From contig JAXLWI010000036.1 in assembly GCA_046328575.1 (NCBI GenBank), positions 1 to 42,688 of the forward strand: a stretch of DNA of 42,688 bases, in the 5' to 3' direction. How positions within the stretch are numbered: the first letter of the stretch is position 1; every line of letters begins with the position of its first letter. Under the pieces are notes generated by a model. It saw nothing but the letters and a program-made list of their open reading frames with translations. It made no database searches and was not told the origin of the DNA. Positions 6,653 through 15,616 of the stretch are shown here, piece by piece. Both the position numbers and the translations under genes were made by a program. Origin of the DNA: JAGOBP01 sp046328575. Its GTDB lineage: Bacteria; Chloroflexota; Anaerolineae; Fen-1058.

Positions 6653-7459
6653 ATGACAACTAAGTATTTTGAACATCAAAGCGGCAAAATCGCTTACGAC
6701 GACGTAGGCAGCGGCCCGCTGGTAATCTGCGCACCCTCGATGGGCGATCTGCGCCAAGAGTATCGCTTTTTGGCGCGGCAACTGGCGGACGCTGGCTATC
6801 GCGCGGTCAGCATGGACGTGCGGGGGCACGGCGAAACGTCAACTGGCTGGGCGGATTACTCGGTGGCGGGCGTCGGCGCGGATCTGGTGGCGCTGATTCA
6901 GCACTTGAACGCTGGGCCAGCGGCCATCATCGGCGAGTCAATGGCGGCGGGCGCGGCGATCTGGGCCGCGGCTGAAGCGCCGGAGTGCGTGACGGGGTTG
7001 GTGCTGATCGGGCCGTTCACGCGCGGCGAAGGTATGCCGCTGGTCCAACTGCTCTTTAGGATCATGTTCTCGCGCCCGTGGGGACCGTCGATGTGGCTGC
7101 GCTATTACAAGTCGCTGTATCCTTCGCGCAAGCCCGCCGACTTCGACGCTTACTGCGCAGAGTTGTATGCCAACTTGAAGCAGCCGGGACGGCTGGAGGC
7201 GCTGCAAAAAATGATCGACGCGTCCAAGCGCGCCTCCGAAGAACGCATCCCGCGCATGAAGTCGCCAGCACTGGTGCTGATGGGCAGCAAAGACCCGGAC
7301 TTCAAACCGCCGGAAGCGGAAGCAAAGTGGGTGGCGGATGCCCTGCACGGCACGTATCATATGATTGAAGGCGCAGGGCATTATCCACAGACTGAGATGC
7401 CGGAAGTGACTGCGCCGCTGATCCTGTCGTTCCTGCAATCGCTGCGCGAAGGGAAATGA
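6653..7459 (+). CDS. Alpha/beta hydrolase
   Basis: 268 residues. Features of the fold in order: oxyanion region GPLVICAPSMGDLRQEYRF, MDVRGHGET, the nucleophile elbow GESMAAGAA, the acid region LVLMGSKDPDF, and the catalytic His in GAGHYPQTEMPE. A ribosome binding site AGGGAGAG lies at 6641-6648. The gene is followed three bases later by a tetR gene and driven by a promoter with a matching palindromic operator. The enzyme is therefore probably induced by its substrate or a related compound. It is likely cytoplasmic with unknown substrate; an esterase or a hydrolase of a small toxic ester are the usual possibilities. Confidence 0.9.
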   Translation: MTTKYFEHQSGKIAYDDVGSGPLVICAPSMGDLRQEYRFLARQLADAGYRAVSMDVRGHGETSTGWADYSVAGVGADLVALIQHLNAGPAAIIGESMAAGAAIWAAAEAPECVTGLVLIGPFTRGEGMPLVQLLFRIMFSRPWGPSMWLRYYKSLYPSRKPADFDAYCAELYANLKQPGRLEALQKMIDASKRASEERIPRMKSPALVLMGSKDPDFKPPEAEAKWVADALHGTYHMIEGAGHYPQTEMPEVTAPLILSFLQSLREGK

Positions 7460-7462
7460 CTT

Positions 7463-8041
7463 ATGCCACGGGCTGGATTAGATAAAGCCGCCGTCGTCGA
7501 GGCGGCGGCGAGCATTCTGAATGCCGAAGGCGCTGAGGCGTTGACGCTCAATCGGTTGGCGCAAGAACTCGGCGTGAAGACGCCGTCGTTATACAACCAC
7601 GTCGATGGGTTGCCGGGGCTCTATCGCGAATTGGCAATTCTGAATGCACGGCAGCTGGGCGAACGCTTTACCCAAGCCGCGATCGGCCAGTCTGGCCCGG
7701 CGGCACTGATGTCCGTCGCGAAAGCCTATCGCGCGTACATTAAAGAATCGCCGGGCGTGTATCTAGCGAGTTTGCGATCGTCGGGCACACAACCATCGCC
7801 CGACGCGGAGTTGAGCGCGGCCGAAGCGGTGAGTCTGCGCGTGACTGTGGCCGTCGTCGCGTCGTTTGGGTTGAGCGGCGAAGACGCAATCCACGCAGTG
7901 CGCGGCCTGCGCAGTCTGGTGCACGGCTTCGCCACACTTGAGATCGCCGGCGGGTTTGGACTGCTGCTCAATCTGGACGAGAGTTTTGATCGGCTGCTGC
8001 AGATGTTCGTACGGGCGCTGCAAACTGGCGGCTCCGCCTGA
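7463..8041 (+). CDS. TetR-family repressor with WHG-type C-terminal domain
   Basis: 192 residues. The N-terminal helix-turn-helix is typical: AAVVEAAASILNAEGAEALTLNRLAQELGVKTPSLYNHV at residues 9-47. The C-terminal part (residues 75-190: VAKAYRAYIKESPGVYLASLRS and AIHAVRGLRSLVHGFATLEIAGGF) matches the layout of the TetR_C_33/WHG class. It is translated from the same message as the hydrolase, with GAAGGGAAATGA overlapping the upstream stop. It most likely represses its own operon at the palindrome at 6602-6616. The ligand is unknown. It converges on the next gene with only 10 bases between stops and no visible terminator. Confidence 0.9.
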   Translation: MPRAGLDKAAVVEAAASILNAEGAEALTLNRLAQELGVKTPSLYNHVDGLPGLYRELAILNARQLGERFTQAAIGQSGPAALMSVAKAYRAYIKESPGVYLASLRSSGTQPSPDAELSAAEAVSLRVTVAVVASFGLSGEDAIHAVRGLRSLVHGFATLEIAGGFGLLLNLDESFDRLLQMFVRALQTGGSA

Positions 8042-8051
8042 ACAAGCGGAT

Positions 8052-11000
8052 CTACGGTGTCGTCGTCCAATCAATGACGAAGTCAACGTTGCAGTCGTCG
8101 GTGTCCTTCCACAGCGGCGCGCGCATGATCGACGGGTTGGGCGTGCCCGCCGGATACTGAGTCATATCAATGTACGGACATGAGCCGTTGCCCGGGATCT
8201 TACCCGATCCCCAGGCCGCGCCGTCGATCAGTTGATCGACCGGGCCAAGCAGCAGCACTTCGTCGCCAGTATTGGACAACGCGAAACTGATGTTGCTGGT
8301 GTACGTGATGTACGGCTGCATCAGCAAACCTGTGCCGGAGAACACATAGTGAGGATAGAAACCGTACTTGGCGAAGAAACCGCTCGCCGTCGTCGCCACG
8401 TTAACGATCTGTCCGGGGGGAATTTGTGCGCCCGTCGGAAACAGCCACATACCATCAATGGTCGTGGTGATGCCCGGCACAGATTGATCGCCCAGTTTGT
8501 AGCCATTCAACGAGACCGTGATCGGCGTAGGATTGTAAATCTGCACCCACTCACTGCCGGTTATCATGCTGGTCGAACCGAAGTAAAACACCTTGCTGAT
8601 CAACAAATGATTGGGCGGCGCGATGTAGTTACGCGCCACCAACGGCATTAGCACGCGCGGCTGAAACGCCCAGTCATACTCGAACATCGTGCGCAGATAG
8701 TTGTACGCCGCGGCCGATTCCACTTGCAGCGCCACTTCGCGATTCGCCTTGTTGGATGTTTCAGAACCGTTGACGCTCCCGGCATGCACCACTCGCTGCC
8801 CGCCGACGTCGAATAAGAACAGCTTGTTATGCAGGCCATACAGCGCGGGATCGCCCAGCCTGACCTGCAAATTCGCGGCTAACGTCGGACTCATCGCTCG
8901 CAGTGATTCGATATACTTCGCAGTCGCATCGTTGCTGGTGGGCAGCGTCGGGTCGTCGAAGTACCGATCGAGCAACACGCGCACCTTAGCCCCACGTCCT
9001 GCTGCCGCGATCAACGCCTCCAGCCGCACATTTGGATCGGCGCTCGGATTGCTGGTCGATGTTCCCCAATGAGGTGGCTCGTCGAGCTGCTCTACGTCGA
9101 TCGCGTCGCCCGCGCCCGATAGATTGATCCAGCCCAACAGCGCATCCGTGGCATGCAAGGTATTTTCCGGCGCGCTCACCACTTCGAACGCCAGCGGCGC
9201 GGTGAGCATCAACGGCTGCGGATAGCGAATACGATAACCGCTCACTTCAATGCTGTAATTGGGTGCAAAACCAATCGGCGGCGGACCATACTTCGTATCG
9301 TTGATCGACCAGCGGATCAGATCGCGGTGGTTGATCGGATCGAAATCAGCTTGCCATAGATCGAGCGCGCGGGAGATCACGCCGCTCGCATCGGTCAGCA
9401 AATACACGCCGCGATGACCGCTCGTGCCATCACTAAAGTTGTCATAGGTCAGGCTGCGCGGACTCAGATTCTCTGAGCCGATGGCGACGACCCTATCGTC
9501 AACGACAATCATCTTGGTATGGATGTAGTCGTAGCGAGCGCGCACGTCCTGTGTCGAATCGCTGATCATGAACCAGCATTGGCCGCCAACTGCTTCGATA
9601 TTCTGGCACACCCACTTTTCCTGATTGTCGAGGCCGCCTACTGGCCCGCCTTCCAGTAAGATGGTCGTACTGACGCCGCGTCCGATGGTGCGCGTCAACA
9701 CTTCCAGCAAGCCCAGATTGTCGAAAGTGTGCATCTCCATCACGATCGAGTGCTGCGCAGAACCCAGCAAATCGCTGATGACGCGATAGGCGTTATCGGG
9801 CGCGATCGCCACTGTGAGCGTCGCCGTCGCAGTAACTTTAGCCGTGCGCCAGAACTGCTCGTAGTCCCAGCCGGCATACTGGGTCTTGCGGCCTGAAACC
9901 GGATCGGCGGCATCGTTGGCCCAATCGAACGCGGTGTTCGTGTCGCTGATAATGGCGCCGGTGACTTCGTCGAGTTTGCGGAAAATGAACTGCCCCGTCG
10001 CCCCGATGCTGGAATTGCTGTAGCGCAGCACATTGGGGCCGCTCCACCCGGTGATCCAGCCCGTATCTGTAATCTCGCCCGTCGCGCCCCATACCACCGC
10101 ATCCTGCCAGTTGGTGGCGAACTCGCGCACGGCCAATTCATCGCTGGTGTTGAGCAGTGGCACTTCACCCGTCAGATTTGGCACAGTCGGATCGGCGTCG
10201 TCGGCGTATTCGTAGGCAGGCTTGAAGCCGAACTGCTGCGTGAAGGTGACGGCATTGCGTGCCAGCCAGATCGATTGGTTGGGCGGCAAAGTGCCTGTCA
10301 AATATAGCGTCTGTTCACCGTCAGTCGCGATCCAGTTGGTAAGTGTGACGACGTAGGTGCTCACGTTTGTTACGCGGAAGCCTTCGTCACCGGTGGCCTG
10401 GGCATCAAAATGCACCGCGCTGATCAACACGCGGCCGGGCGGCGTCAGGATCGGCGGCTCGGGCGGCGTGTAGCCATAGCCGGGCGTCGGTGGAAAGCGA
10501 TCGACAAAATCGGCGGCCGTATTCGTATCGACACCGATCGGCTGGCGCTCCAGCGCATGGCCTGCCGCTACCCCGGGCAAGTTGAAGACTGTGGTGTTGT
10601 TGCCGTAAGATAGGTCGTCGATCACCGCGCCGGTGTCATCCGCCAACGTCAGACGATCGCCGGTATTGCTGAGGCCGTTGCCTATCGAGCCACCGGGAAT
10701 ATAGATAACTGTACCGGTGAACGACGGATAATTAACACTGAAACTGATCGAGGCCGCCACGACGATGAAGTCATGTGATGAAATCACCGTCGTCGGGATC
10801 ACATCCGATGACACCGCGTCGCTGATCGTCCAGTTGGTCAGAGTAATAGCCTGGCTGGTGGCATTGTACAACTCAAACCACTCATAAGCCGTGTCGGTGC
10901 CGCTCTGCGCCGGATCATATTCCACTTCGTGGATCAGGACATCGCCGACGCCGCTCGGGCGAGTCACCGGTGTGACGAGAGGGGCCGCAGTCACCCGCAG

Positions 11001-11069
11001 GCCACGCTGAACTAAAACCAGCGCAGCGCAACTGACAATTAGCACGATTAGCACACGCCAGATTTTCAT
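8052..11069 (-). CDS. Secreted phospholipase D-like protein with three lamin-tail domains
   Basis: 1005 residues from the ATG at 11069; a longer in-frame start would overlap the upstream gene. Residues 1-30 are a signal peptide (MKIWRVLIVLIVSCAALVLV..AAP). Lamin-tail domains sit at about 40-160 (VLIHEVEYDP, EWFELYNATSQAITLTNWTI), 200-330 and 820-990 (EWVQIYNPTPITVSLNGYKL). Between them are two phospholipase D halves with complete HxKxxxxD motifs, HTKMIVVD near residue 516 and HNKLFLFD near 746. Each is followed by GS-N. The PLD superfamily cleaves phosphodiesters in lipids or nucleic acids, and lamin-tail domains often accompany secreted nucleases. An extracellular nuclease or phospholipase is therefore likely. 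It is the last gene of a four-gene run of envelope proteins. Confidence 0.88.
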   Translation of the reverse strand: MKIWRVLIVLIVSCAALVLVQRGLRVTAAPLVTPVTRPSGVGDVLIHEVEYDPAQSGTDTAYEWFELYNATSQAITLTNWTISDAVSSDVIPTTVISSHDFIVVAASISFSVNYPSFTGTVIYIPGGSIGNGLSNTGDRLTLADDTGAVIDDLSYGNNTTVFNLPGVAAGHALERQPIGVDTNTAADFVDRFPPTPGYGYTPPEPPILTPPGRVLISAVHFDAQATGDEGFRVTNVSTYVVTLTNWIATDGEQTLYLTGTLPPNQSIWLARNAVTFTQQFGFKPAYEYADDADPTVPNLTGEVPLLNTSDELAVREFATNWQDAVVWGATGEITDTGWITGWSGPNVLRYSNSSIGATGQFIFRKLDEVTGAIISDTNTAFDWANDAADPVSGRKTQYAGWDYEQFWRTAKVTATATLTVAIAPDNAYRVISDLLGSAQHSIVMEMHTFDNLGLLEVLTRTIGRGVSTTILLEGGPVGGLDNQEKWVCQNIEAVGGQCWFMISDSTQDVRARYDYIHTKMIVVDDRVVAIGSENLSPRSLTYDNFSDGTSGHRGVYLLTDASGVISRALDLWQADFDPINHRDLIRWSINDTKYGPPPIGFAPNYSIEVSGYRIRYPQPLMLTAPLAFEVVSAPENTLHATDALLGWINLSGAGDAIDVEQLDEPPHWGTSTSNPSADPNVRLEALIAAAGRGAKVRVLLDRYFDDPTLPTSNDATAKYIESLRAMSPTLAANLQVRLGDPALYGLHNKLFLFDVGGQRVVHAGSVNGSETSNKANREVALQVESAAAYNYLRTMFEYDWAFQPRVLMPLVARNYIAPPNHLLISKVFYFGSTSMITGSEWVQIYNPTPITVSLNGYKLGDQSVPGITTTIDGMWLFPTGAQIPPGQIVNVATTASGFFAKYGFYPHYVFSGTGLLMQPYITYTSNISFALSNTGDEVLLLGPVDQLIDGAAWGSGKIPGNGSCPYIDMTQYPAGTPNPSIMRAPLWKDTDDCNVDFVIDWTTTP

Positions 11070-11073
11070 ACGC

Positions 11074-12078
11074 TCACACTTCGGTTTCTTGCGCTTCAGC
11101 CACGATATCGGCCTGACGGGCCACTGCCAGGCGCACACGATGTCGCCGCCGCTCAAACCCATAAATCGCCAGCAAAATCACACTCGGCAAGACGATGGCG
11201 TTGATGAAGAACGTCAACGGCTCTACTAACGGCGTACGCTGTTGCGCCGCCGCACCAAAGCGGTCGAGGTTAAACACAGTTAGTTGCAACGCAATCCACA
11301 CGCCCAGGAAATTCGGAATCGCATCGCCGGAATGGATCAACCGCGCGCCGCCCGATCGTTCTTTAGTCAGCGGCCAGAACAGATTGCTGCCCAGATAACC
11401 GAGTTGATCCTCGACGATGTGCGCGGCCATGCCGACGGCCGCCACCAGGCCCGCTTGAACCGACTGAAACAGTAAGGCCATCAACGCCCCTAAAACTACA
11501 GCCAGCGTCAGCGAGTGACTCCACGCCCGATGCCACGGCAAAAACTGAATCTCGATGCCCGCCGCCTTGGGGACAAACGCAAACGACGGGCCGCCGAAAA
11601 TATCGACGTTGACATCGCCATCGTAGGTATAGTTCAATTTAGCCGCGACTGTGGCCCGTGCCCACGCCGATTGATCATCCGCGCCGATCGGCATCTGTGA
11701 CGTATTGACGATCGGGCCGAGGCGCACCGCCACTTCGTTACGATCAGCATCGAAGCGCACGGTGTACTGCCGCCAGCGATCGGGACCGAGTTTGATCGTG
11801 TGTAATTGCGCGCGTACCTCGCGGTTAGTCTGCGCAGCCCGATCGATCAACGCGGCAATCTGGTTCGCAATCACTTGCGGATCGAGATTCGCCGGATCCG
11901 GATCGATCGCTTCGGCACGATCGAAATAGCGCGCAAACTTGAAATCGAGCGTATCTGGCAGCAGGCCAAAGACGCCGCCCAGCACGATCAAGTACGAACC
12001 GTTCAGCGCGCCTTCGACCACGCCTGGCACGAACGATGCAGCAGCGATACCCGCCAGGAAGTGAGTGATACCTTTCAT
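11074..12078 (-). CDS. DUF457/YdjM-like membrane-bound metal-dependent hydrolase family protein
   Basis: 334 residues. MKGITHFLAGIAAASFVPG at the N-terminus and GLLPDTLDF match the DUF457 (membrane-bound hydrolase) pattern, with H6 and D43 as metal-ligand candidates. Further motifs are WHRAWSHSL near residue 183 and AAHIVEDQLGYLGSNLFWPL near 223. Four or five hydrophobic segments place it in the membrane. Residues 65-170 form a soluble, strand-rich insert not typical of short family members. Its ATG overlaps the TctA stop (ATGA), so the two are translationally coupled. The function of the family is not well defined. Confidence 0.75.
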   Translation of the reverse strand: MKGITHFLAGIAAASFVPGVVEGALNGSYLIVLGGVFGLLPDTLDFKFARYFDRAEAIDPDPANLDPQVIANQIAALIDRAAQTNREVRAQLHTIKLGPDRWRQYTVRFDADRNEVAVRLGPIVNTSQMPIGADDQSAWARATVAAKLNYTYDGDVNVDIFGGPSFAFVPKAAGIEIQFLPWHRAWSHSLTLAVVLGALMALLFQSVQAGLVAAVGMAAHIVEDQLGYLGSNLFWPLTKERSGGARLIHSGDAIPNFLGVWIALQLTVFNLDRFGAAAQQRTPLVEPLTFFINAIVLPSVILLAIYGFERRRHRVRLAVARQADIVAEAQETEV

Positions 12079-13400
12079 GGAATCAGCCCCAACACTCGCG
12101 CAATGTCCGGCCCGATTCCGGCCATATTCAGCGTGATCGGAATCAGCAGCACACCGAGACAGTTCATGCGCCGCGACCCGAACAGCGTCGGAATCAAGCC
12201 GATCGCCGTCGCAGGCAACGCGATCAATAAACCACCAAAGCCCGTCGTGAGGAAGATCAAACCGACGAGCACAATCAGCGTCATGATGCTGATCGTACGA
12301 TAATCAATGCGCGCTACAACTTTGATCGCCACGCGGCTGAACACAATCAACAGACCAAACGCCACCGCGCCGCTGATCGCCAGCGCCGCCACTGCTGTGA
12401 AATACAGTTCCGGCGTATCCGGCGTAAACAGCGTGTGCGTCATCGCCGCCAGGCCGCCGCGCGCTAAATGCAAGCCCGGCATAAAGAACAGCAAAAAGCC
12501 GCCCACGTAATACACCAACTTCGACGCGCCCTGCGAGATGATGAACGAACGCTCGTCGCGCTGCGCGGTGGCATGTCCCGCCAGAAAGCCGCCGACGCTA
12601 CCCGTCACGACCGGGAAGAACGCCGCGAACAATCCGCCCAGCGTGCCTGCGATAGTGCCGCGTAGTAACAGCGACGGTGTCACGTCGATCGAGTGCGCTA
12701 CATGCTGCGGCGGCACGCGTGTACCCATGATCAAGTTAGTTAACACCATGGGAATCGCAAACAGGCCGATGAAGGCGGGCAGCAAGTTTTGATACGCCAG
12801 ATCGACGGGCACGACGCTGCGATAGGTGATAATGAAACCTAACACGCCCGATAACGCGAACGTCAACAAGCCCGCGCCCAAACCTACCCATGCCGATCGG
12901 AACCGCGCCCAACCCGACGGCCCGCGGTCGCCGCTCTTGGGCCATTCCGACATCAGCATGAAAGCGATGATGGCGGCCAGCATCCAACCCAAATGCGGCG
13001 CAATAATCAACTGCAAGCCGCGCGCGGCTTCGATCGCAAGCGGGCTGATCACCACCATGATCAATAGGCCGCCCAACGCGCCGACACCGCTCAAGATCGC
13101 CGCTTCGTAGCCGCGCCGCTGCAACAGCCACTTCTGCCCCGGCAGCACAATGAAGGCCGACGACTCATCGGGTGCGGCCAGAAAGATCGACGGCACCGTC
13201 GACACCATCGCATACCCCACGATCATGCCCATCAGCAGTAACGCGATTTGATCGGGATTCAGCACGCCTGACAGCGCCGCCGCCGACGCGAACAACACAC
13301 CGACGACATTGTAGATGTGCAATGCTGGAACCAGCGCTAATATCGACGCGCCGATCGCGCCGACCACCGCAATACCAATCAACCCGAACGCTTCACTCAT
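12075..13400 (-). CDS. TctA-family (archaeal-type DUF112) membrane permease
   Basis: 441 residues with about ten to twelve hydrophobic helices and short polar loops. TctA-like features are PSIFLAAPDESSAFIVLPGQKWLLQRRGYEAAIL and FFPVVTGSVGGFLAGHATAQRDERSFIISQGASKLVYYVGGFLLFF, the latter corresponding to the second conserved half. TctA is the large subunit of tripartite tricarboxylate transporters, but no TctB or TctC gene is nearby, as is usual for the archaeal-type stand-alone members. The substrate is unknown. The start codon is embedded in a period-7 repeat (GAGTAACGAGTAATG), without a clear ribosome binding site. Translation is probably coupled to the OB-fold gene ending 13 bases upstream. 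Confidence 0.8.
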   Translation of the reverse strand: MSEAFGLIGIAVVGAIGASILALVPALHIYNVVGVLFASAAALSGVLNPDQIALLLMGMIVGYAMVSTVPSIFLAAPDESSAFIVLPGQKWLLQRRGYEAAILSGVGALGGLLIMVVISPLAIEAARGLQLIIAPHLGWMLAAIIAFMLMSEWPKSGDRGPSGWARFRSAWVGLGAGLLTFALSGVLGFIITYRSVVPVDLAYQNLLPAFIGLFAIPMVLTNLIMGTRVPPQHVAHSIDVTPSLLLRGTIAGTLGGLFAAFFPVVTGSVGGFLAGHATAQRDERSFIISQGASKLVYYVGGFLLFFMPGLHLARGGLAAMTHTLFTPDTPELYFTAVAALAISGAVAFGLLIVFSRVAIKVVARIDYRTISIMTLIVLVGLIFLTTGFGGLLIALPATAIGLIPTLFGSRRMNCLGVLLIPITLNMAGIGPDIARVLGLIP

Positions 13401-13413
13401 TACTCGTTACTCA

Positions 13414-15507
13414 TTACTTCAACGTCACATCGTAACCCAGCGCGGGCGACACTTGGATCCGGCCAAAGAACTCCGTCTTACCGACCACGCGCACCTGCGC
13501 ACCAACAACAAGCCCGTCTTTGTTCGGCACAAACGCCAACACGTTGTTGAACAGCGTCACGCGCACATTACCGGTACCGTCGTCGACTTGGAGATACTGG
13601 CCGGACGAAAAACCTTTCACTTCGGTGATGCGGCCTTCGATAGCGACTAACTGTCCCGGCTTACTCAGCTGATTGACCGAGACCAGTGGCACACTGGCGT
13701 TGGAACCCGGCGTGTTGATGGTCACATCACGACCGGCATGCGGCTGCAATTCCAGCACGCCCTGGAATTGCGCGACTTCGGCCACAATCGAGATATCCGC
13801 GCCTAAATTCAACCCCGCGCGATTCGACACAAAGCGATAGTTGTCGCTAAACAACGTCAACCACATGCGGCCCGTGCCATCGTCAACGAGGAACTTGAAG
13901 CCCGCTGAGAAGCTGGCCGTCTCGACGATCTTGGCGCGCACGGCCACATCTTTGCCGACGTAATCGGCGGTGATGGCGTTGATCGACACACTTGGCGCAG
14001 AAGCCGCGGGCTGAGAAGTACTCGTGGGCTCTTTAGTGATCGTCGGTTCCGGTGTTGGCGTCGAGGTGACTGCCACTAACGTTGGGGATGCAGAGGGTTC
14101 AGCTGTAGGTGCGATCGCTGGCGCGGTAACCATGACCACTTGATCACTGGCTTCAGGCACGATCTCCAGTTGGCCGCCAAAACTTTCAATCTTACCGGTG
14201 ACTGAGATCACCGCGCCCGTGACAAGTTGCTGGCGCTGCTCCTTTGCGATGACATCGTCCCAAATCAACAAGACGATCGATTGATCCTGATCGCTGAGTT
14301 CATACCGCATACCGCGGTTGATCGGATCGATATTCCCGATCGTACCCCGCGTCGTGACAAGCGTGTTGAGGTCTTGAGCGGTGATCGACCCGAGCGGCTT
14401 GAGGTTGCTCACAACGGCAACTGGCGCGGCAGGTTGCAGCAGCGCCACATCCTGCGCAACCTCCGGCGTAATCTCCAACTGGCCGCGATACACGCTGACT
14501 TCGCCCTGCACCGATAACGTCGCGCCTGGCTCGATGGGCTGCGCGGCGTTGAGCGAATTCCACAAATCTTGCCAGACTAGAATCGTCGCGCGTTCGCCGC
14601 CGTCGCTGAGAGTCAGTTTCACGCCCGCCGAAAACGGGGCTACTTCTTCGACCGTGCCTTCGACGCGCACCCATCGGCTGGCCAGCGACTCGGACAACTC
14701 GGCCAGCGGCGTGAATTTGGCAAAGGCCACACGCTCAGTCAGCGGCGTGATGTCGGCCGCACGCCGCAAGGTGAGTTGCGGCGAAGTATCGAAGCGCGTC
14801 ACCGTGCCGATCACTTGCAGCGATTGATCAACCGCGATCGGCGGCAGCGCGCCGATGACGGGTGCCAGTTCGGTCGAGACGGCAAGATCGATCGCGCCGG
14901 TTGCATCGCGCAGTGTGATCAGTTGAAGGCCGTCGAAGGGCGCGCGGATCGATCGGACCACGCCCTGCACCGTCGCCGCATGTAAGGCATCATCCACCGT
15001 CACCGAACCGATATCGCGCAGGGGGGCGCTATCGGTCACGCGGGTTAAAGCCAGGGACTTCACTGAGTCCAGCGTTAGTCCAGCCACGCTGTCGCGCACG
15101 CGTACTGTGCCCTGCACTACCACCGTATCGCCAGGCATTGGCACACGCTCGGCGGCGATGAGGTCGGCCACGGTCGCGCGATAAGCCGACACCAGCAGTT
15201 CGCCCGAAACATCACGCACCCAGAACGTGAGCGATTGGGCCGTCGCATTGTAATTAGGCACGCGCGACACGACGCCGTCGATTTGAACGTAAGCATAGTT
15301 GGACGTGGCTTGCAGCTCGGCGATACTGACGCGCGCAACGGGGGCGCGTGTGGCAAAGAACCACAGCATCACCACGCCGAGGATGGCTAGACCGATAGCG
15401 ATCAACCCCAGCGTGCGAATGCGAAGTCGCCGCTTTAAGTCTGCGCCGCAGTGGGGACATACATCGTTGGGGCCGGGGTCGCGTCCGCAACTAGGGCAAG
15501 CTGCCAT
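13414..15507 (-). CDS. Membrane-anchored zinc-ribbon protein with six OB-fold domains
   Basis: 697 residues. Residues 4-20 form a four-cysteine zinc ribbon (CPSC..CPHC). Residues 33-52 are one transmembrane helix. The rest should lie outside the membrane. I count six OB-fold repeats, at about 60-155, 165-255, 265-355, 372-455, 508-598 and 608-697. Each has the pattern VxVxGxVxxV...GxxxxLxDxTG.., and some end in GQLEI-P. A Pro/Thr/Ser-rich linker occupies 460-505 between repeats four and five. OB folds of this kind bind nucleic acid or sugars, and the family is uncharacterised. The start has a good ribosome binding site (GAGGAAAGG). The gene heads a run with the TctA, DUF457 and PLD genes. Confidence 0.75.
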   Translation of the reverse strand: MAACPSCGRDPGPNDVCPHCGADLKRRLRIRTLGLIAIGLAILGVVMLWFFATRAPVARVSIAELQATSNYAYVQIDGVVSRVPNYNATAQSLTFWVRDVSGELLVSAYRATVADLIAAERVPMPGDTVVVQGTVRVRDSVAGLTLDSVKSLALTRVTDSAPLRDIGSVTVDDALHAATVQGVVRSIRAPFDGLQLITLRDATGAIDLAVSTELAPVIGALPPIAVDQSLQVIGTVTRFDTSPQLTLRRAADITPLTERVAFAKFTPLAELSESLASRWVRVEGTVEEVAPFSAGVKLTLSDGGERATILVWQDLWNSLNAAQPIEPGATLSVQGEVSVYRGQLEITPEVAQDVALLQPAAPVAVVSNLKPLGSITAQDLNTLVTTRGTIGNIDPINRGMRYELSDQDQSIVLLIWDDVIAKEQRQQLVTGAVISVTGKIESFGGQLEIVPEASDQVVMVTAPAIAPTAEPSASPTLVAVTSTPTPEPTITKEPTSTSQPAASAPSVSINAITADYVGKDVAVRAKIVETASFSAGFKFLVDDGTGRMWLTLFSDNYRFVSNRAGLNLGADISIVAEVAQFQGVLELQPHAGRDVTINTPGSNASVPLVSVNQLSKPGQLVAIEGRITEVKGFSSGQYLQVDDGTGNVRVTLFNNVLAFVPNKDGLVVGAQVRVVGKTEFFGRIQVSPALGYDVTLK

Positions 15508-15549
15508 ATGCCTTTCCTCGTTGAAAGTTGGGGCGAGTCAACTGCCGCG

Positions 15550-15591
15550 ATTATAGCATGCGCAGCGCCAAACCAGCGTTGAATTTGGCGC
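15550..15591 (-). promoter_or_regulatory. Extended -10 promoter of the OB-fold gene with an inverted repeat at the -35
   Basis: Minus strand: TGCTATAAT, with the -10 at 15555-15550, 43 bases before the start codon. There is no good -35 box. The expected -35 position lies inside the inverted repeat GCGCCAAA (15565-15572) / TTTGGCGC (15584-15591), a candidate operator. The repeat could instead be a weak terminator for the gene ending at 15617. Confidence 0.5.
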
Positions 15592-15616
15592 ATCTGATCT
15601 GAACAACGGTTGCAGA

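Noticed and set aside
12075..13400. Complete tripartite tricarboxylate transporter (TctABC)
   Set aside because: Only the TctA-like subunit is present; the neighbouring genes encode DUF457 and OB-fold proteins, not TctB or a solute-binding TctC.
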